A model generated the notes under the pieces. It made no database searches, was not told where the DNA came from, and worked only from the letters and a program-made list of their open reading frames with translations. Positions 50,200 to 62,270 of a stretch of 64,000 nt of DNA are shown in pieces; the first letter of the stretch is position 1; the number at the start of each line of letters is the position of its first letter. The DNA comes from Dendrophyllia cribrosa (lineage: Eukaryota > Cnidaria > Anthozoa > Scleractinia > Dendrophylliidae): assembly GCA_024195265.1 (NCBI GenBank), contig JAJLRJ010000006.1:30288382-30352381 (forward strand), given 5' to 3'. The position numbers and the translations under genes were made by a program.

Positions 50200-51660
50200 G
50201 CGTTTACGTTCTGGACATCCATCTTATCCCTAATTTTTCTGAGTCTTCCTTACTCGACGTCGCACAGTGTTTGGTGGCAGCATTAACTTCAGTCCTTTCG
50301 TGGCTTGTAAGAAATACCTATTGAGTGCAGCAGAATTTGTGGAAATGCCAACAATACCTCCACGTCTTCCTGTTATGATATGCGGTTTGTCCAAACCCAT
50401 CAGTCTGTCCAAACCTGGAAGAAAGGCGGTCCCAATCTGCCGATAGCGTGGTTTCCCTTCTCAAATTTTCGATGCACTTATGCAGCCATAGTTGTTAGTA
50501 ACCTCGTGTCAGAAATATGTACTGGAAGCAATATAAGAAAACAAGGATTACATCGCCCGGGCATGTCCTCGGCAAACGGCCTGCAGCTGTGCCGGCTTAC
50601 GCACTTGGCCCTGAGGGTTCTCATCCGACCCTGGAAGGAGTACCGAAGCCGGGTGACTGCCTTAGATTCCGGACTCTAGCTCGATGTCATACAGTCCACT
50701 TTCTTCAAAGCAAATCAGCAAGTTAATTTAGCGCAACGTGAACGCCTCAGTTCCAAACGCATAACAGTATATTTCCTAGACTTTAGTGTAAATGACCTAG
50801 ACAAAGGTAATGACGCTGTGTTTTCGTTATGTGCTGACCATCATGTTCTGGGCATTCGTCATTAACGTATATATGGTACTGTAATCTATAGCTGAAGCGT
50901 TTATCATGGGCCGCTATCCAATAGATGTGATTGGTGGAGACTGAGAGGACATTCTGGCATTAAACGCACTCCAGTTTGGGAGGGGCTGGTGATCACTTTG
51001 ACGCAGAGGGCCACTATGAAACATGCTTTGCTGTTTAGACGACAAAGGATCCAAGTGAAGTCAATTCGGATGGACGGATCGGAGAGGATCACCTAGTCAC
51101 TCAGACCATTGCTGCCGAATCTTCTCCCTGTACGCCACTACTGTTTTCCGTCGTCCAAGAGTGCTGAACACGAGCACAGGCTTCACAGCTGACTGACTTC
51201 GTAGAGATACCCTTTTTATAGGAATGATCGGCAAATAATGCTGCTTTTGTTTCGGCCGGTATTGTTTCCTTTGAAACAACACCATAGTCTTGACATGCGT
51301 TGTCCCGATTCCCATCTTCCCATGTCGTTGTTATCTCCGACAAGCTATATAAATGGGCCAGGCATAAATTACAGCGCATCGATCGCAACCCTTTTGCTGT
51401 GATGGCTTCGCGATAATTCCATATGCAGTACTGGTGTCCATGATGTCTTTGAATAACGAATAATCGTGGCATGATGCAGTGTTGTATACTTATCGTCGCG
51501 TCGTACTGGCTCAGTCCTCTCCCGTTAGTGATAAGCCAGACTTTCCACTCCTGGTTAATACAGTAACTGCAGACACTGAGTTGACCTGAATTCAGTTTTG
51601 TATGAGCAACAACGGTCGGCGACAAACAACCGGGCGTAAATCGTTTGTTTGTCGAAATAA
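50200..51660 (-). pseudogene. Decayed coding remnant inside the 5.3-kb element
   Basis: A minus-strand piece (50412-50230) reads IITGRRGGIVGISTNSAALNRYFL, similar in style to the RGGIVGITR-type segment of the same multicopy family seen at 26.1 and 39.4 kb. A longer frame at 51625-51101 contains scattered Cys and His but is broken. Gene content is no longer functional. The assignment is weak. Confidence 0.35.
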
Positions 51661-53199
51661 TGATGGCGCATTAATACGTTTATAGAAGAAGAAAGTTAAC
51701 AAGGATGTACATATAGACTAAATTCACGCTTTTAAACTGGACCTGAAGCTGAACTTAACACCAATTGATTTAGATTTGAACCGAATTTGAATGCCTTTTA
51801 TAATTCGCTTCCAAGTTTATATTCTAAAGAAAACTATGGAAACAGGATATTGCAATGCATTCAAACCAAAAAGTCAAACCGATTTTTTGTATCTATCAAT
51901 TGTTTCTGCCTGCTCTTGCAGGAGCTGTGGTTATTGCAATCTTTTCGGGGAAGTTCATGTGTGACCAAAACGGGAACAAAAAATCCGCAGTGGTGTGTCT
52001 TGAAAAGTTCTCGGGGATTTGAAGCTTAAAAACAATTAAAAAGGACATTTCAGTTGACAAAATGGGAAAAAAATCCGTACGTCTTTCCATTTGAAGCTTA
52101 GAAAATTGCTGTAACTTTATCCACTGGAATAATCTTGTCTCCTAGGAACAGTTTCAAATTAAGGATACAGTCCAAAACACTCATAAATCAAAGAATGACG
52201 TATGTTTGATGTTATGTTCAAGTTTGGCTTATTTGGACCAAATATTGTACACTTTACAATTATTTGAAACTCCATTGCAAAATTCAAATTGTATATTAAT
52301 TAGCGAAGTGCGGCGAAAAGGTATCCAGTAAAAAATGCCTGATATCGGGGTGATGTCCCGCTGGCCTATCAATAAAAGATGTCATTCTGCATTGCTTAGA
52401 TAATGTTCTATCATTTTTTGCTATTCAGATAAATATAGCATGGGGGTGCAACGAAATTCATTTTCTAGGCCTCTTTTTAGACTTGGCTCCTAGACTAGAG
52501 ACAATGTTTTGCTGAATTAAGTTCAAATAAAACTTGACATGATAAGAAAAAATATTTTACTAACGACTTAGAGTTTTATGCGTATCGTACTTTAGTGCTT
52601 CAATTTTGTTTATCACGGCTAATCAACTGCATACCAACTTGCGATCGCAAGTAATTTGCATCTAAATACGCACGCTGTGCGTAGTCATGCCTGAAAATCT
52701 ATTGTCTCGTCTTTCCTAAGTGGACCTCAAGTCTACTTGATTATCAAGTGCACTTCAAGTGCACTTTGGCCCTAGTGTGAACTGGCCTATTAATGTAAAA
52801 ATTAATGCCATAACAAAGTTCCAAAAATCGAAAACATGTTGTAAAAATGCCAAGACATAATTCAGCAGTTTACCCAAATAGAATTCAATACTACATCATA
52901 ACAGAATTTGCATTGGGAATTATGAGCCTAAAAGCGCTTCATAGAATACCAGCTCTTAATTTGCATAGATTTTGACGTTTTTTTTTTTTTCGTTTTCCTA
53001 ATGGAGTACTGTACTAAACGCAGTAAGTAAAGCCCTTGCAAAGGAAACCCCACTGTGTTTGCCCTTGCTTTCCTTAAGGATGTACTAGCAATCGGCATCA
53101 AAGCATTTGCAAAGCCTCTCCATACAGCGATTGACTTGGTTTGGTTTAGATGTACTGGAGATTTTTGTAAAAACATGTGCCTCATCAATACACAATATT

Positions 53200-54110
53200 G
53201 GCACTAAGTCACCAGACATGAAGTGGTAAAATAAACCATTCGCTGAGGTCTCGTCCAGAACGATGCTATTCCCAAGTTAAGCTTCCAAGTGTTCCACAAT
53301 AGGATCAATACACCCATGATGAGCAAGTTCCTTTTTAACCCATGAATACGTGAACGCAATGAACGGGTTATCGGTAACGGAGACAGATATGCAAATGAGC
53401 ACTCGCTCACTCCTTCCATCAGCTGTAAACTTAGTGTCATTATGCTTTGTTACAAGAACAAGAAGCTGTACACAGCTTGAACTCGTGGCACCTTTAACTC
53501 ATTGCAGCATTGTTTCTCGAGTGTTTTGAGTGTTTTTTTGGAGAAACATAAGCTTAAAATTATGTCTAATCAAAGGCTCCTAAGAGCCAACCCGTGAAGA
53601 AGAAATACTAATGCAATATTTCCGTAAGCTTAAATACCTTTGCACACTGACATGGTTCGATATTTTTTTAAAAAATTAAACGTAAGGATTTTTGACGAAT
53701 GAAAAAAAAAACAATACATCACTTTCATAATGTCTAGTTTGAAGAAAGAAAAAAAGAACCTTACGGAGACTCGAATTCGGGCCACCAAAGAACACATGCT
53801 CGATAGGGACTAAATTTTATTATTTTTAGGTACATACGCATCAAAACGCGTGTTTCGGTTGCAAAATTCTTTCAGATCGATTTTAATGTTGCACTAAAAA
53901 CTCCAAATGCAAAACATCTGTAAGCTTATTAGTGTCTATACTCGTTTACATCAAATTATTATCGCTGGATACATGTTCTTGTTACTAAACGTATTGGTAA
54001 CAAAGCATTTACTCTAAGTTTGCAGCTGATGGAAGGAGCGATCGAATTTTATTTAGCCACCGTTACCGATAACCTGTTCATTACGCTTTCACGTATACAC
54101 AGGTTTCAAA
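53200..54110. repeat. Partial inverted duplication around a decayed repeat gene
   Basis: The minus-strand text near 53440-53340 (CTGATGGAAGGAGTGAGCGA, then TCCGTTACCGATAACCCGTT) reappears in plus orientation at about 54027-54100 with changes. A minus-strand frame (53440-52928, two phases) carries fragments of another repeat-borne protein. It is probably a rearranged transposon remnant. Confidence 0.45.
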
Positions 54111-54428
54111 GTAAGACTTCACTACATTCAGTAGCTGACACTGACGCTCGATCGGTAAGCAAATAGCAAGTTATATAGAACACAGAATTTATACTGGAGC
54201 AAAAATCCCACAGGAATAAGCAGCGAACACAATATCAAACGGTCCTATCCATCCATGAACGCCTTGAATTGTCTTGAAAACGTGCAACTGTACACTGTAG
54301 TTCTTTATTTTGCATCTCAAGTCAACACATGGAGAGATTTTGCGGTTTGTATTTCATGGTTGAAAGCTATATAGTCATCAACATAAACTTAAATATGCAT
54401 GCGCTAATGTGACACGAAAAAAAAAAAG

Positions 54429-54915
54429 TCAGCCGGATTTACAACTCGTGTGCTCCACCTTCTTTCTCTTGAAGCAGGGAGCCCTTTCCTCCAAGGCAAC
54501 TGGATCCACGTTGTACATCACAGCATGAATTAAATCTCGAGGTACTCTCAAATCATGAACTTGCCTTAGCTTTTTATGTATTGCTCTGTAGCCAAGCAGT
54601 CTGCCTGGACCTTCTATTTCTCGCGTTACTGCTTCCTCTACCTGATCCACTACGACATCGGTGTCTGTGTATCTTATATCAAAGTATCGAAGATGCCTAT
54701 GTAAAGTTTTTATGCTCTATGCATACCAATCGAAATCCCTTAAAAAGCTCTTCGCGGCGAAAACCTTCTGTAACATAAACTTTTAGCTTTTCTCTCAACT
54801 TTAAGTCCTCTTTCCAAGAATCTTTTATTCTTGGAGCTGCCATCTTTGAAGTAGAAGCCACCCCCAATGCATCTTGGTCTATGGCAGTTTTAGGCCACTG
54901 TGCAAAATTTTTCAA
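54429..54915 (-). pseudogene. N-terminal fragment of an integrase-family transposon protein
   Basis: The first frame (54915 down to about 54700) starts near MAAPRIKDSWKEDLK. A second phase continues with LRYFDIRYTDTDV, VDQVEEAVTREIEGPGRLLG and YRAIHKKLRQVHDLRVPRDLIHAVMYNVDP. This is the DNA-binding region that precedes a DDE integrase core in a family common in cnidarian genomes. A one-base frameshift lies near 54705 and the sequence ends before any catalytic residue, so it is a dead fragment. Confidence 0.55.
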
Positions 54916-57300
54916 TTGACTTTTTTTTTAGATTAATTTCATTTTATACAAAGAGTTTTTATTTCATTTTGTTTTCATGATAAATTGTTTATAAAAATGA
55001 AATCAAATAAAAATAAAAAATAAAGATGAAAAAAATACCGAAAACCTTATGGCAGCTCTAGGCCATCATAGATGTTGGTTTGGACGCAGTACATGTTTTC
55101 GTCTGATCCTGTTTACATGGAAAGTTGTTGCCATCGCTACGTAGGTGACCAGTTGATAGGAAGCTTCTGCATGTTATTCATGTAAACCATTTTTATGCAG
55201 GTGACTACAGTGGGAATGCAAAGCAGAAAAATTATAGCAGTATTAGACATTTTACTACATCATGATATCTTAATAAGTGAGATCAAGCAATTTTTTCCCT
55301 GCAATGTTAAAGTAGTTCTTTTTTGGTATTATTTGGGCGAATTTGATTTGGTAGCACAATTTTTCAGGGTGAATTCAGGTTCAAAACACAAATTTTCACA
55401 TTTTTAAATAATTTCATTCCGATCCTGCGAATTAAAATTCATACAGTATATATAGTACATTGTATAAAAAGGGGAGATTTGACACAACTTTAATTAATTA
55501 AACCGTTATATTACTAGTTTTTCCTGATACTTATCTTTTATTTCACACCAATCACATCCCCTGTATACACCAGGATAATCTAAAACATGTGACAGGACAT
55601 CAACTTTGAACTTAAATCAGGTGCCTGCCTGTAGGCATCAAAGAGCTCAAACTCGAAAGCTCATCCACAAGGACCTCCAGGTATGGTTGCAGCGTTTCAG
55701 GCTCCTTTGAGCCATTTCCTGTTAAAGGAAGATAACGAAATAATATGAAAAGTATAAAAGAAAAATAATTTCATAGCATAATATTCTTTGTTATTCGACA
55801 TAGCATTCTAGAGTGCAAATATGACACCTTAATACACACCTGACCATGCACTTGCACTATAAAAAAAAACTTAAAACTCAAAAATACTCAGCCATACTAC
55901 ACAACTTTTCGCTCAATAACCACTCTATATGTTATGAGTAATAACCCATCTGTGATTAACATATGATAGTCAACTTCTAAAAGATTCAAATATCAAGCCA
56001 TGCCAAAACAAAAAATTATATGACATTGAGGGGCGTTCTGATTATCACCATTATTTATTGATTTTTTATGATATCCCTTAAATTGTTTGGCATGTGGGTG
56101 CATGAGTGAAAGAGATATAGAGAGAAAGGTTTATCCTATTACGTTATTGTAAAACTTTCATAAGGTCCATGCCAAACTTAAGTCTGCATAAATTCAATTT
56201 AAGGACTTACATGTGTCATTCAAGTACAGACTACTCTAAAAATAAGTCTCTAGATTAATTTTGAATATTAATATTATTATAAGCAGTAATCTTTGATTAG
56301 TGAACCACGTTCGTCTTTCCGAAGTTATGTGAACGAATCAAAAATGAGTCAGATTTCCCACGGCCAAGACGCCCCTGCAAAAATCAGTAGGGGCTGCCAA
56401 TTGACAGTCGCCCGCGACAGCTCGAAAAATCCTGGCTATGTGACACAGGAACACTAAGATTAGTATGTATTGCAATTAAACTTACATGCACCAGTGTTAT
56501 CACTGAAAAGGTTACCTTAGTTTATAATAAGCTTTTAATTACCTACTTTGGGAGACAACTAACATCCTGGATTCTATATACTAGAACCTTAAAAATATAA
56601 TCACTTGGAAATATTCCAACGAGTAGCAGTCTGCAAACAAGTACCGGATCTGCCTAGGCAAATTCAACATAACCAGGGTAAAAGAGGCCACATTGAATAT
56701 GATGTTTTATTTTTGTTGAAGGGATTAATTCCATCAGTGGATGGCTGCAAGAGAACTGTTGGTTGTTCACAGGTTTGTCATGATGGCGATTGCTGTATGT
56801 CTACCATGGACATCACTTGGTGTCACATGCTGGTACATGTAATTCTTGGACTACTTGTGCAAGGGAGGCTCTCCCATAGAAGCGTGTGAAACGTGGCCCA
56901 AGTGGTAGATATAGAAAGTGCTTACTTGGAATGTTCTTACTACTTAAACAATTCAAACCACATTGGGGCATTTTTCAAGATAACTATACTTTTAACACTT
57001 TCTGTGTCTCTGAATAAAACAGTTATGAGGACAGGCATGAAAAGAAACAGTTTCAACAAGGAAAGGTTTGATAAAGGCATATGCCTCCTCATAGTTGCTT
57101 GGCAAGACATTGTTCTCTGACAGGAGATACTTTTGTCCAGTGAATTGGTGTGATAAGCTGTCGTTACTTATACCCAGATTACTAGAAAACCATAGAAATT
57201 GAGTTGCCACAGCTTGCAATACTGACACAGATCTACCAGGATATAAGGGCATTGTTTTAAGCATATTCACTTGTGCTATACAAAGTTTCGTGGAACTGCG
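54916..57300. other. About 2.4 kb with no supported gene
   Basis: AT-rich. The small plus-strand frames (55195-55407, 56605-56889) show no family motif, and I do not accept them. No terminal repeats or RNA genes were seen. Confidence 0.5.
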
Positions 57301-57309
57301 TGTTTGTTT

Positions 57310-58330
57310 TTAGTGTTGTACTGAAGTCACTAGACGCTTCCTCAAAGCTGGACTCACCTTTTCCAGGTGCTTTGCCAAAGTTTTTGACGTTATTTTCGCA
57401 TCCACATTTATGAGAGATATAAGACGCCAGTTCTTTATCATTCTTTTATCTTTTCCTCTCTTTTCAATTAACTTTATAATAGCCTGCTTTTGGGAATTTG
57501 ATAATTCACCACAGTCAAACACATAATTATAGACTGTCCACTAACAGTCGTCCCAACAAAGGCCAAAACGCAAGGTAAAATTCGATAGTTAGGCCATCGT
57601 TTCCAGGCGATTTATTTTTTTTGAAAAGTCTGAAGCACACTATAGCATTCACCATATCCTAACTTGCCTTCACAAACATCTCTCAAGTCCTCCGTTAAAT
57701 TGGGGATTTTAGTTGAGTCATTAAGAAACGAATACACAGTCATCAAATCTGCGCAATTACCAGCATCAAAGAATAGAAAAAAAAGATTCCATCTCATTCA
57801 AGACTTTCTTCAGATCATGAGTCAGCTTTCCCTTGCTAGTAAAAATTTTTCGTACACAACTTTTTATCTTAGATTTTTCTAAGTTAAAAAAATATTATTC
57901 TTCTCACCCAATTCATACCAGGTTGCGCAGGAGCGGATGATAGCACCTTGTGTGATATAATCATACAACTCATCATACTCTGCTTGGAGACATTCAAGCT
58001 TTTCAAGATTTTCTTTTAAAGGATCAGTGTCGCATTTAAATGTGGAGCCTTCCTGTAGGCTATTGTTCGCTGTCTTATTTTATATTTAATCAAATCCCAC
58101 AAAACTCGTTTGTCTTGGACAATTTCCATATTCTGCCTTTAGGAGATCACAATAATCTGAATCATTCACTAAATTTGAATTAAATTTCCAATAATTTGGT
58201 CCTCTCTCGTTATCCTCCAAATCGTTTGTTAATAAAGTTATTGCAGAATGATCTGATTTTATTGATGTAATAATATCTACAGAGTCAACGTCATCTTGTA
58301 AACTATTGCAGTTTCAAATTTGTGGAAATT
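57310..58330 (-). pseudogene. L1/Tx1-type LINE fragment (endonuclease end to reverse transcriptase start)
   Basis: On the minus strand, the 58300-58140 region reads SDHSAITLLTNDLEDNERGP then YWKFNSNLVND, the border between endonuclease and reverse transcriptase in L1-like elements. 57797-57612 has CADLMTVYSFLND. 57522-57310 has IIKLIEKRGKDKRMIKNWR followed by ISLINVDAKITSKTLAKHLE, reverse-transcriptase block 1-2. Frameshifts and stops separate the parts and the catalytic block is absent. Confidence 0.7.
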
Positions 58331-58452
58331 TTTGCATGGGCTAATTTTTGTTTTTGACTGTAGTGCGACCCAGGCCCCCTACACTATGGCATCTTTGAAG
58401 TTTAGCCGGAATTTTCAATTTTTTTGAAATTTGCAAAACACTGGTCGCATTG

Positions 58453-58797
58453 TGTCCAAAAATATTTCTTAGTTCTGGTTCTCCCAATCAATCAGAGGAC
58501 TGTATCTTTCTAGTTTATTTCTTTGTTCAGTTCTTTACACTCTCAATTCTGTTCTGTTCTGAGACTTGACCTCTTACAACAATTGTCTTATACATAAATT
58601 AGGAAATACAAAAATGTGCGGTTACATACGTATAAAGTTTGCGGTTACAATTATACTTTGTTTTATAATTTATAGTACGTGATCTATCCTCTTCATACAT
58701 CTGTCGTGCGCAATTTGCGACCTTACAGCGAATAAAACATTAAAATAATAAACATTGCGTGATATACCAGAAGAAAACAATTTATTATTATCTGACA
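58453..58797 (-). repeat. 3' LTR of the BEL/Pao element
   Basis: On the minus strand the segment starts TGTCAGATAATAATA after a G-run that can serve as polypurine tract (C-run at 58797-58814) and ends TTTGGACA, so it has TG..CA borders. Its last 140 bases match the plus-strand text at 63899-64000 with few changes (TTCTGGTTCTCCCAATC against GCTGGTTCTCCCAATC). Confidence 0.75.
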
Positions 58798-58842
58798 CCC
58801 CCCCCCCCCCCCCTTGACCTTCCAAGGTCAAGCACAATACGG

Positions 58843-59835
58843 TTACAACAGTTGCCAAAAAAAAAGGTAATTAGTGATCGAGCATAGCTCGTGTTTTCCA
58901 ACAGGAATCCAGCGCAGCTGCCCGACATGAGATTCCCCTACCCAAAGGCATTTGACTGCTTTGATTTCCCACCAGGTTTGTGTTAAACTCAGTTTGATTC
59001 TCACACCTCTAGTGGATACAGCTTCTGCAGGGCTCTGTTGACAAAGACAGTTTTCCCCTTTGTGATCAATTTCAATTTCGCACCTCTTACCTCGCGATCC
59101 TTGCCAGTGATCAGCCCCACAACTTTCCCCATCTTCCAATTACTCCTTTTCACATTGTCCTCGTGCACCAAGATCACTTCGCCTTCACCTACCTTGCTCA
59201 GACCTTCCTCCTTACTACGATGATGCTCTCTTAAATCCGCAAGAGATTCCTCTCTCCACCAATTCCAAAAAATGAATTCTTAACCTTGCGAGGTACCTGA
59301 ACCTTCTTAGAAACCCTGTTTCACTCCTCATCATTCCTGACCACCTCTGGCAGACTATATTAACAACCAACGTCCATAGATCAAATGAGATGGTGTGAGC
59401 ATTTCAGCCCCAACTTTGTCACATTAATACGTCAGGGGACATGAATTCAAGGTGGCTTCTAGTTCTGTCAAGGCTGTCAGCAATTCATCAGCATATTCAG
59501 AGCTTTGCTTTCCCAAGGATCTTTCGAAGGCAACGTTTCACAGTTCCAATCATTCCTTCGTAGAATCCGTCCCACCATTAGGAGTCCGCTCCAAAATAAA
59601 TCGCCAATCTTTGATTGCTTTTGTTAACGTCTCTGTTACATGTCCTGAACTGAATATTAAATGCATTGCAATGACTAAATATGTGCAAGGTGTGCAAAGG
59701 TGTAAAGTATACAAAGGCCCGTGCAATAATATGGTAATAACATGTGAGTGCAACAAAGCATGTGATACATAGTTGTGTAACACTTTCTAAGTGTGCCCTT
59801 ACCTCTTCGTTGTCATACAATCGCTTTATCACTTT
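58843..59835 (-). pseudogene. BEL/Pao integrase C-terminal half
   Basis: Read on the minus strand: KKVIKRLYDNEEVRAHLE near 59835-59785, then, after a short insertion, DWRFILERTPNGG (the catalytic glutamate region follows in Pao integrases), ALTELEATL, and the tail LQKLYPLE and a WRG-type sequence near 59040-58900. Several frames are needed, so it is not functional. Confidence 0.65.
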
Positions 59836-59849
59836 TTTGACTGGAAGAA

Positions 59850-60670
59850 AATTTAGTCATTAGCTTTTAATGTCTCTTTGGATACGAAATTAAGAGGTTT
59901 TCAATATAAGCTGTTAAATCACATCATATTTACTAACGACAAGCTGTTTGCTTTCAAAATCATTGACTCTCCTGTTTGTACTTTCTGTGAGAATGAAGAC
60001 GAATCCCTAGAGCATTTGTTCTATTTCTGTAATGTGACAACTCTCTTTTGGAAGGAGGTGTTATCTTGGATTGCAATTTATAATAATAAAGAATTAGAAT
60101 TCACGTTTAAAGATACATTTTTTGGCAAATTTGACTTAGACAAAGATTTTATGTTGATTAATCATATTCTATTATTAGCAAAATTGTTTATTTACAGATG
60201 TAAAATTAATAAAATTGTTCCATCTTTTGAAATTTTCAAGGTGAAACTGAAAGCCAATAAAAACCTGGAATTCTTTATCATAAGGAAAAATGGAACTCTT
60301 TTAAAACATTTCACTAAATGGGATTCCTTTATTTTTTTTCCCCTTTATAGCTCCTAACTCCTATCTGGTAATCCATATCTTTAAAGTGGAAATTACTACC
60401 TTCAAATTCGGATCTGGACTAAAACTTTTATAATATATGTGACATTAAAATTTTGTTACTGTTTTTAAAACCTTTCAATTGTATTTGTATTTGTATTTTT
60501 TTTAGTGATGTAATGTAGTGTAAAGTAGTGATGTAATTTTGGCGTGAGGCGATTGGTGTAAGTAAGTTGGGAGATCAATGTATTTTTTTTGTAAGTAAAG
60601 TGATGTAAGTGGGAGATCAATGTACTTTTTTTTGTAATGTAATTAGTGTAAGTAAAGTGGTGAAAAAATA
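59850..60670 (+). mobile_element. LINE 3' terminus inserted in the BEL/Pao element
   Basis: The plus-strand frame 59878-60357 is the C-terminal end of an L1/Tx1-type ORF2: LRGFQYKLLNHIIFTNDKLF, then the zinc knuckle CTFC-x7-LEHLFYFC and LFWKEVLSWI. A 3' untranslated part follows with repeats of GTAAGTAAAGTGATGTAAGTG and GGGAGATCAATGTA, then a GAAAAAATAAAAAAA tail. BEL sequence resumes at about 60675. It is a 5'-truncated insertion, as expected for target-primed reverse transcription. Confidence 0.75.
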
Positions 60671-60674
60671 AAAA

Positions 60675-62270
60675 AACCTCCCAAGTCTGCTGAACTTACT
60701 GACTTTGATTACAGTCGAGATTCCAGACTTGGTTGTCACGCCAGCCACTGTCACATAGACTGGCCATCCTTCCTTTGGTCCGGACATCCAGGCTGGACCC
60801 CGCCACCACAATTCGTTTTCCTTTAGTCTGGAAGCCAATATCAGCTGGATTTTGTTCACCTGGGCAGTGTGCCCAGTCTTCTTTAAGATCTCATTTAATT
60901 GCTGGCGAACAAATTGCTTCCACTCACCTCTGTTGTTGATCCACCGGAGCGCTGTCTTGCTGTCTAGCCACTGGCATGAACCCTTTATCTCAACCTTTTA
61001 CTTCAAAGCATTCTGTACAGTCTCCATAAGCTTCGCCAACACTCTCCCTGACATCAATTCCAGCCTTAGTGTCATCGTTTGGGCCTTTAGTGGAGCAAGT
61101 CTGGTCTTAGGCGTTAGCAGCGTGACGGAGAAAGCCCATATGCCTCACGCAAAATAAACCACTGCACAATATGCTTTTATGCAAGAAACAATTTATCTGG
61201 TCTTGGGAACCCTGTAAACACATCTTGCCACAGAAATTTCTCCTATGCCTTTAATGTCGTCAACCCATCTAACCCAGTGTTTTTTCTCCTTGTTCAACTA
61301 TTCATCCCACTCAACCTTGTTCGAACATACCGTAACTTTCGGAACAAGACCTTCACGCTGACAAGAACAGGACTTATAATTCCTAAGGGGTCATACTTAC
61401 CTGCTGCAATTTTCAGTATGCTTCTTTTCGTAACAGCTAGTCTGTTGTCCTTTTTTGCAAGTGGGAACAATTAAAATAAACAAATCCTTGTTACAATCCC
61501 ATGACAACCCGAGAACCTTTTCATTTTTTGTTCCTTCTTTTCTTCCCAGCATTTCTTTTGCATAACTTTCATTGGCACTCTTGGTCTTATCATTCAGTTT
61601 GGCACCGTCACGCAATTCACATTGTACTTTCTCCTTCAATTCATTGCTGTTCATTAACCATTTCCTTAATTTAAAACTGCCAAGCACGAGCCTTTACTTT
61701 GCTTTATCATGCATTTCGCTGGCAGCTTGGGTGGTCTTGTCACCGGTCACGAGATCATCCACATAGAAACTCCTTTTCATGATACGCATGAACTTTGGGT
61801 CGATTTCGGCAAATGTGTCCAAATGGTACTGAAGGGTGGCATTCAGCAAGAAGGGTGAACAATTTACTCCAAAAATAACCAGACAGAACCTGTAAACCAC
61901 TGGGTCTACTTGTTCACTATCGACATTGTTTACCCACAGAAATCACGCAATTTGACCATGACATTAAGAAAGGCTTTTTCAATGTCGCCAACTTACGCCA
62001 CGCGCATAGTACGACAGTGGCGACAAAGCTGACCCCACATGTAAACAATCATTCAATGCCATGCCCCCTTTTCCTTCCTCTGAAGATGCGTCGTAAACCA
62101 CGCAAATCTTTGTGGTTTTGGCTTCATTCCAAATAACCGCGTGATGTGGCAGATAATGCACTTTATCAGGCGTTTCTAATTCCAACACTCTTTCAATAAT
62201 ACTGACTTCCACGTGCTCCTTGATAATCGTATTATATGCATTCAAATTCTCCGGTACGCTTTTCAACCTT
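60675..62270 (-). pseudogene. BEL/Pao reverse transcriptase and RNase H region
   Basis: From right to left: 62266-61979 has VHYLPHHAVIWNEAKTTKICVVYDASS (reverse-transcriptase start) and GSALSPLSYYARG. 61900-61694 has FGVNCSPFLLNATLQYHLD and FYVDDLVTG with the catalytic YVDD. 61687-61397 corresponds to the connection region. 60859-60680 has ELWWRGPAWMSGPKEGWP, the Pao signature before the integrase. Frame changes throughout show decay. Confidence 0.75.

Larger units (their letters stand above)
47510..52788. mobile_element. 5.3-kb element with about 1-kb terminal inverted arms
   Basis: The left end AGGCTGGTTCTCACTAGAGC and the right end (reverse complement AGGCCAGTTCACACTAGGGC) match, with an AAGTGCACTT-rich subterminal region in both. 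The arms continue inward. GGACCAGCGGGACATCACC near 47943 pairs with the sequence near 52350-52370, and ACCATAGCTCCTGGAAGAG near 48460 pairs with the one near 51910. The flanking triplet ATT is repeated (47507-47509, 52789-52791). The interior holds decayed fragments of the repeat-borne KCIICQ family and a nested MITE, not an intact transposase, so this is a non-autonomous copy. Confidence 0.7.

Noticed and set aside
56605..57120. Plus-strand ORFs of 94 and 75 residues
   Set aside because: No recognisable domain and no splice context.
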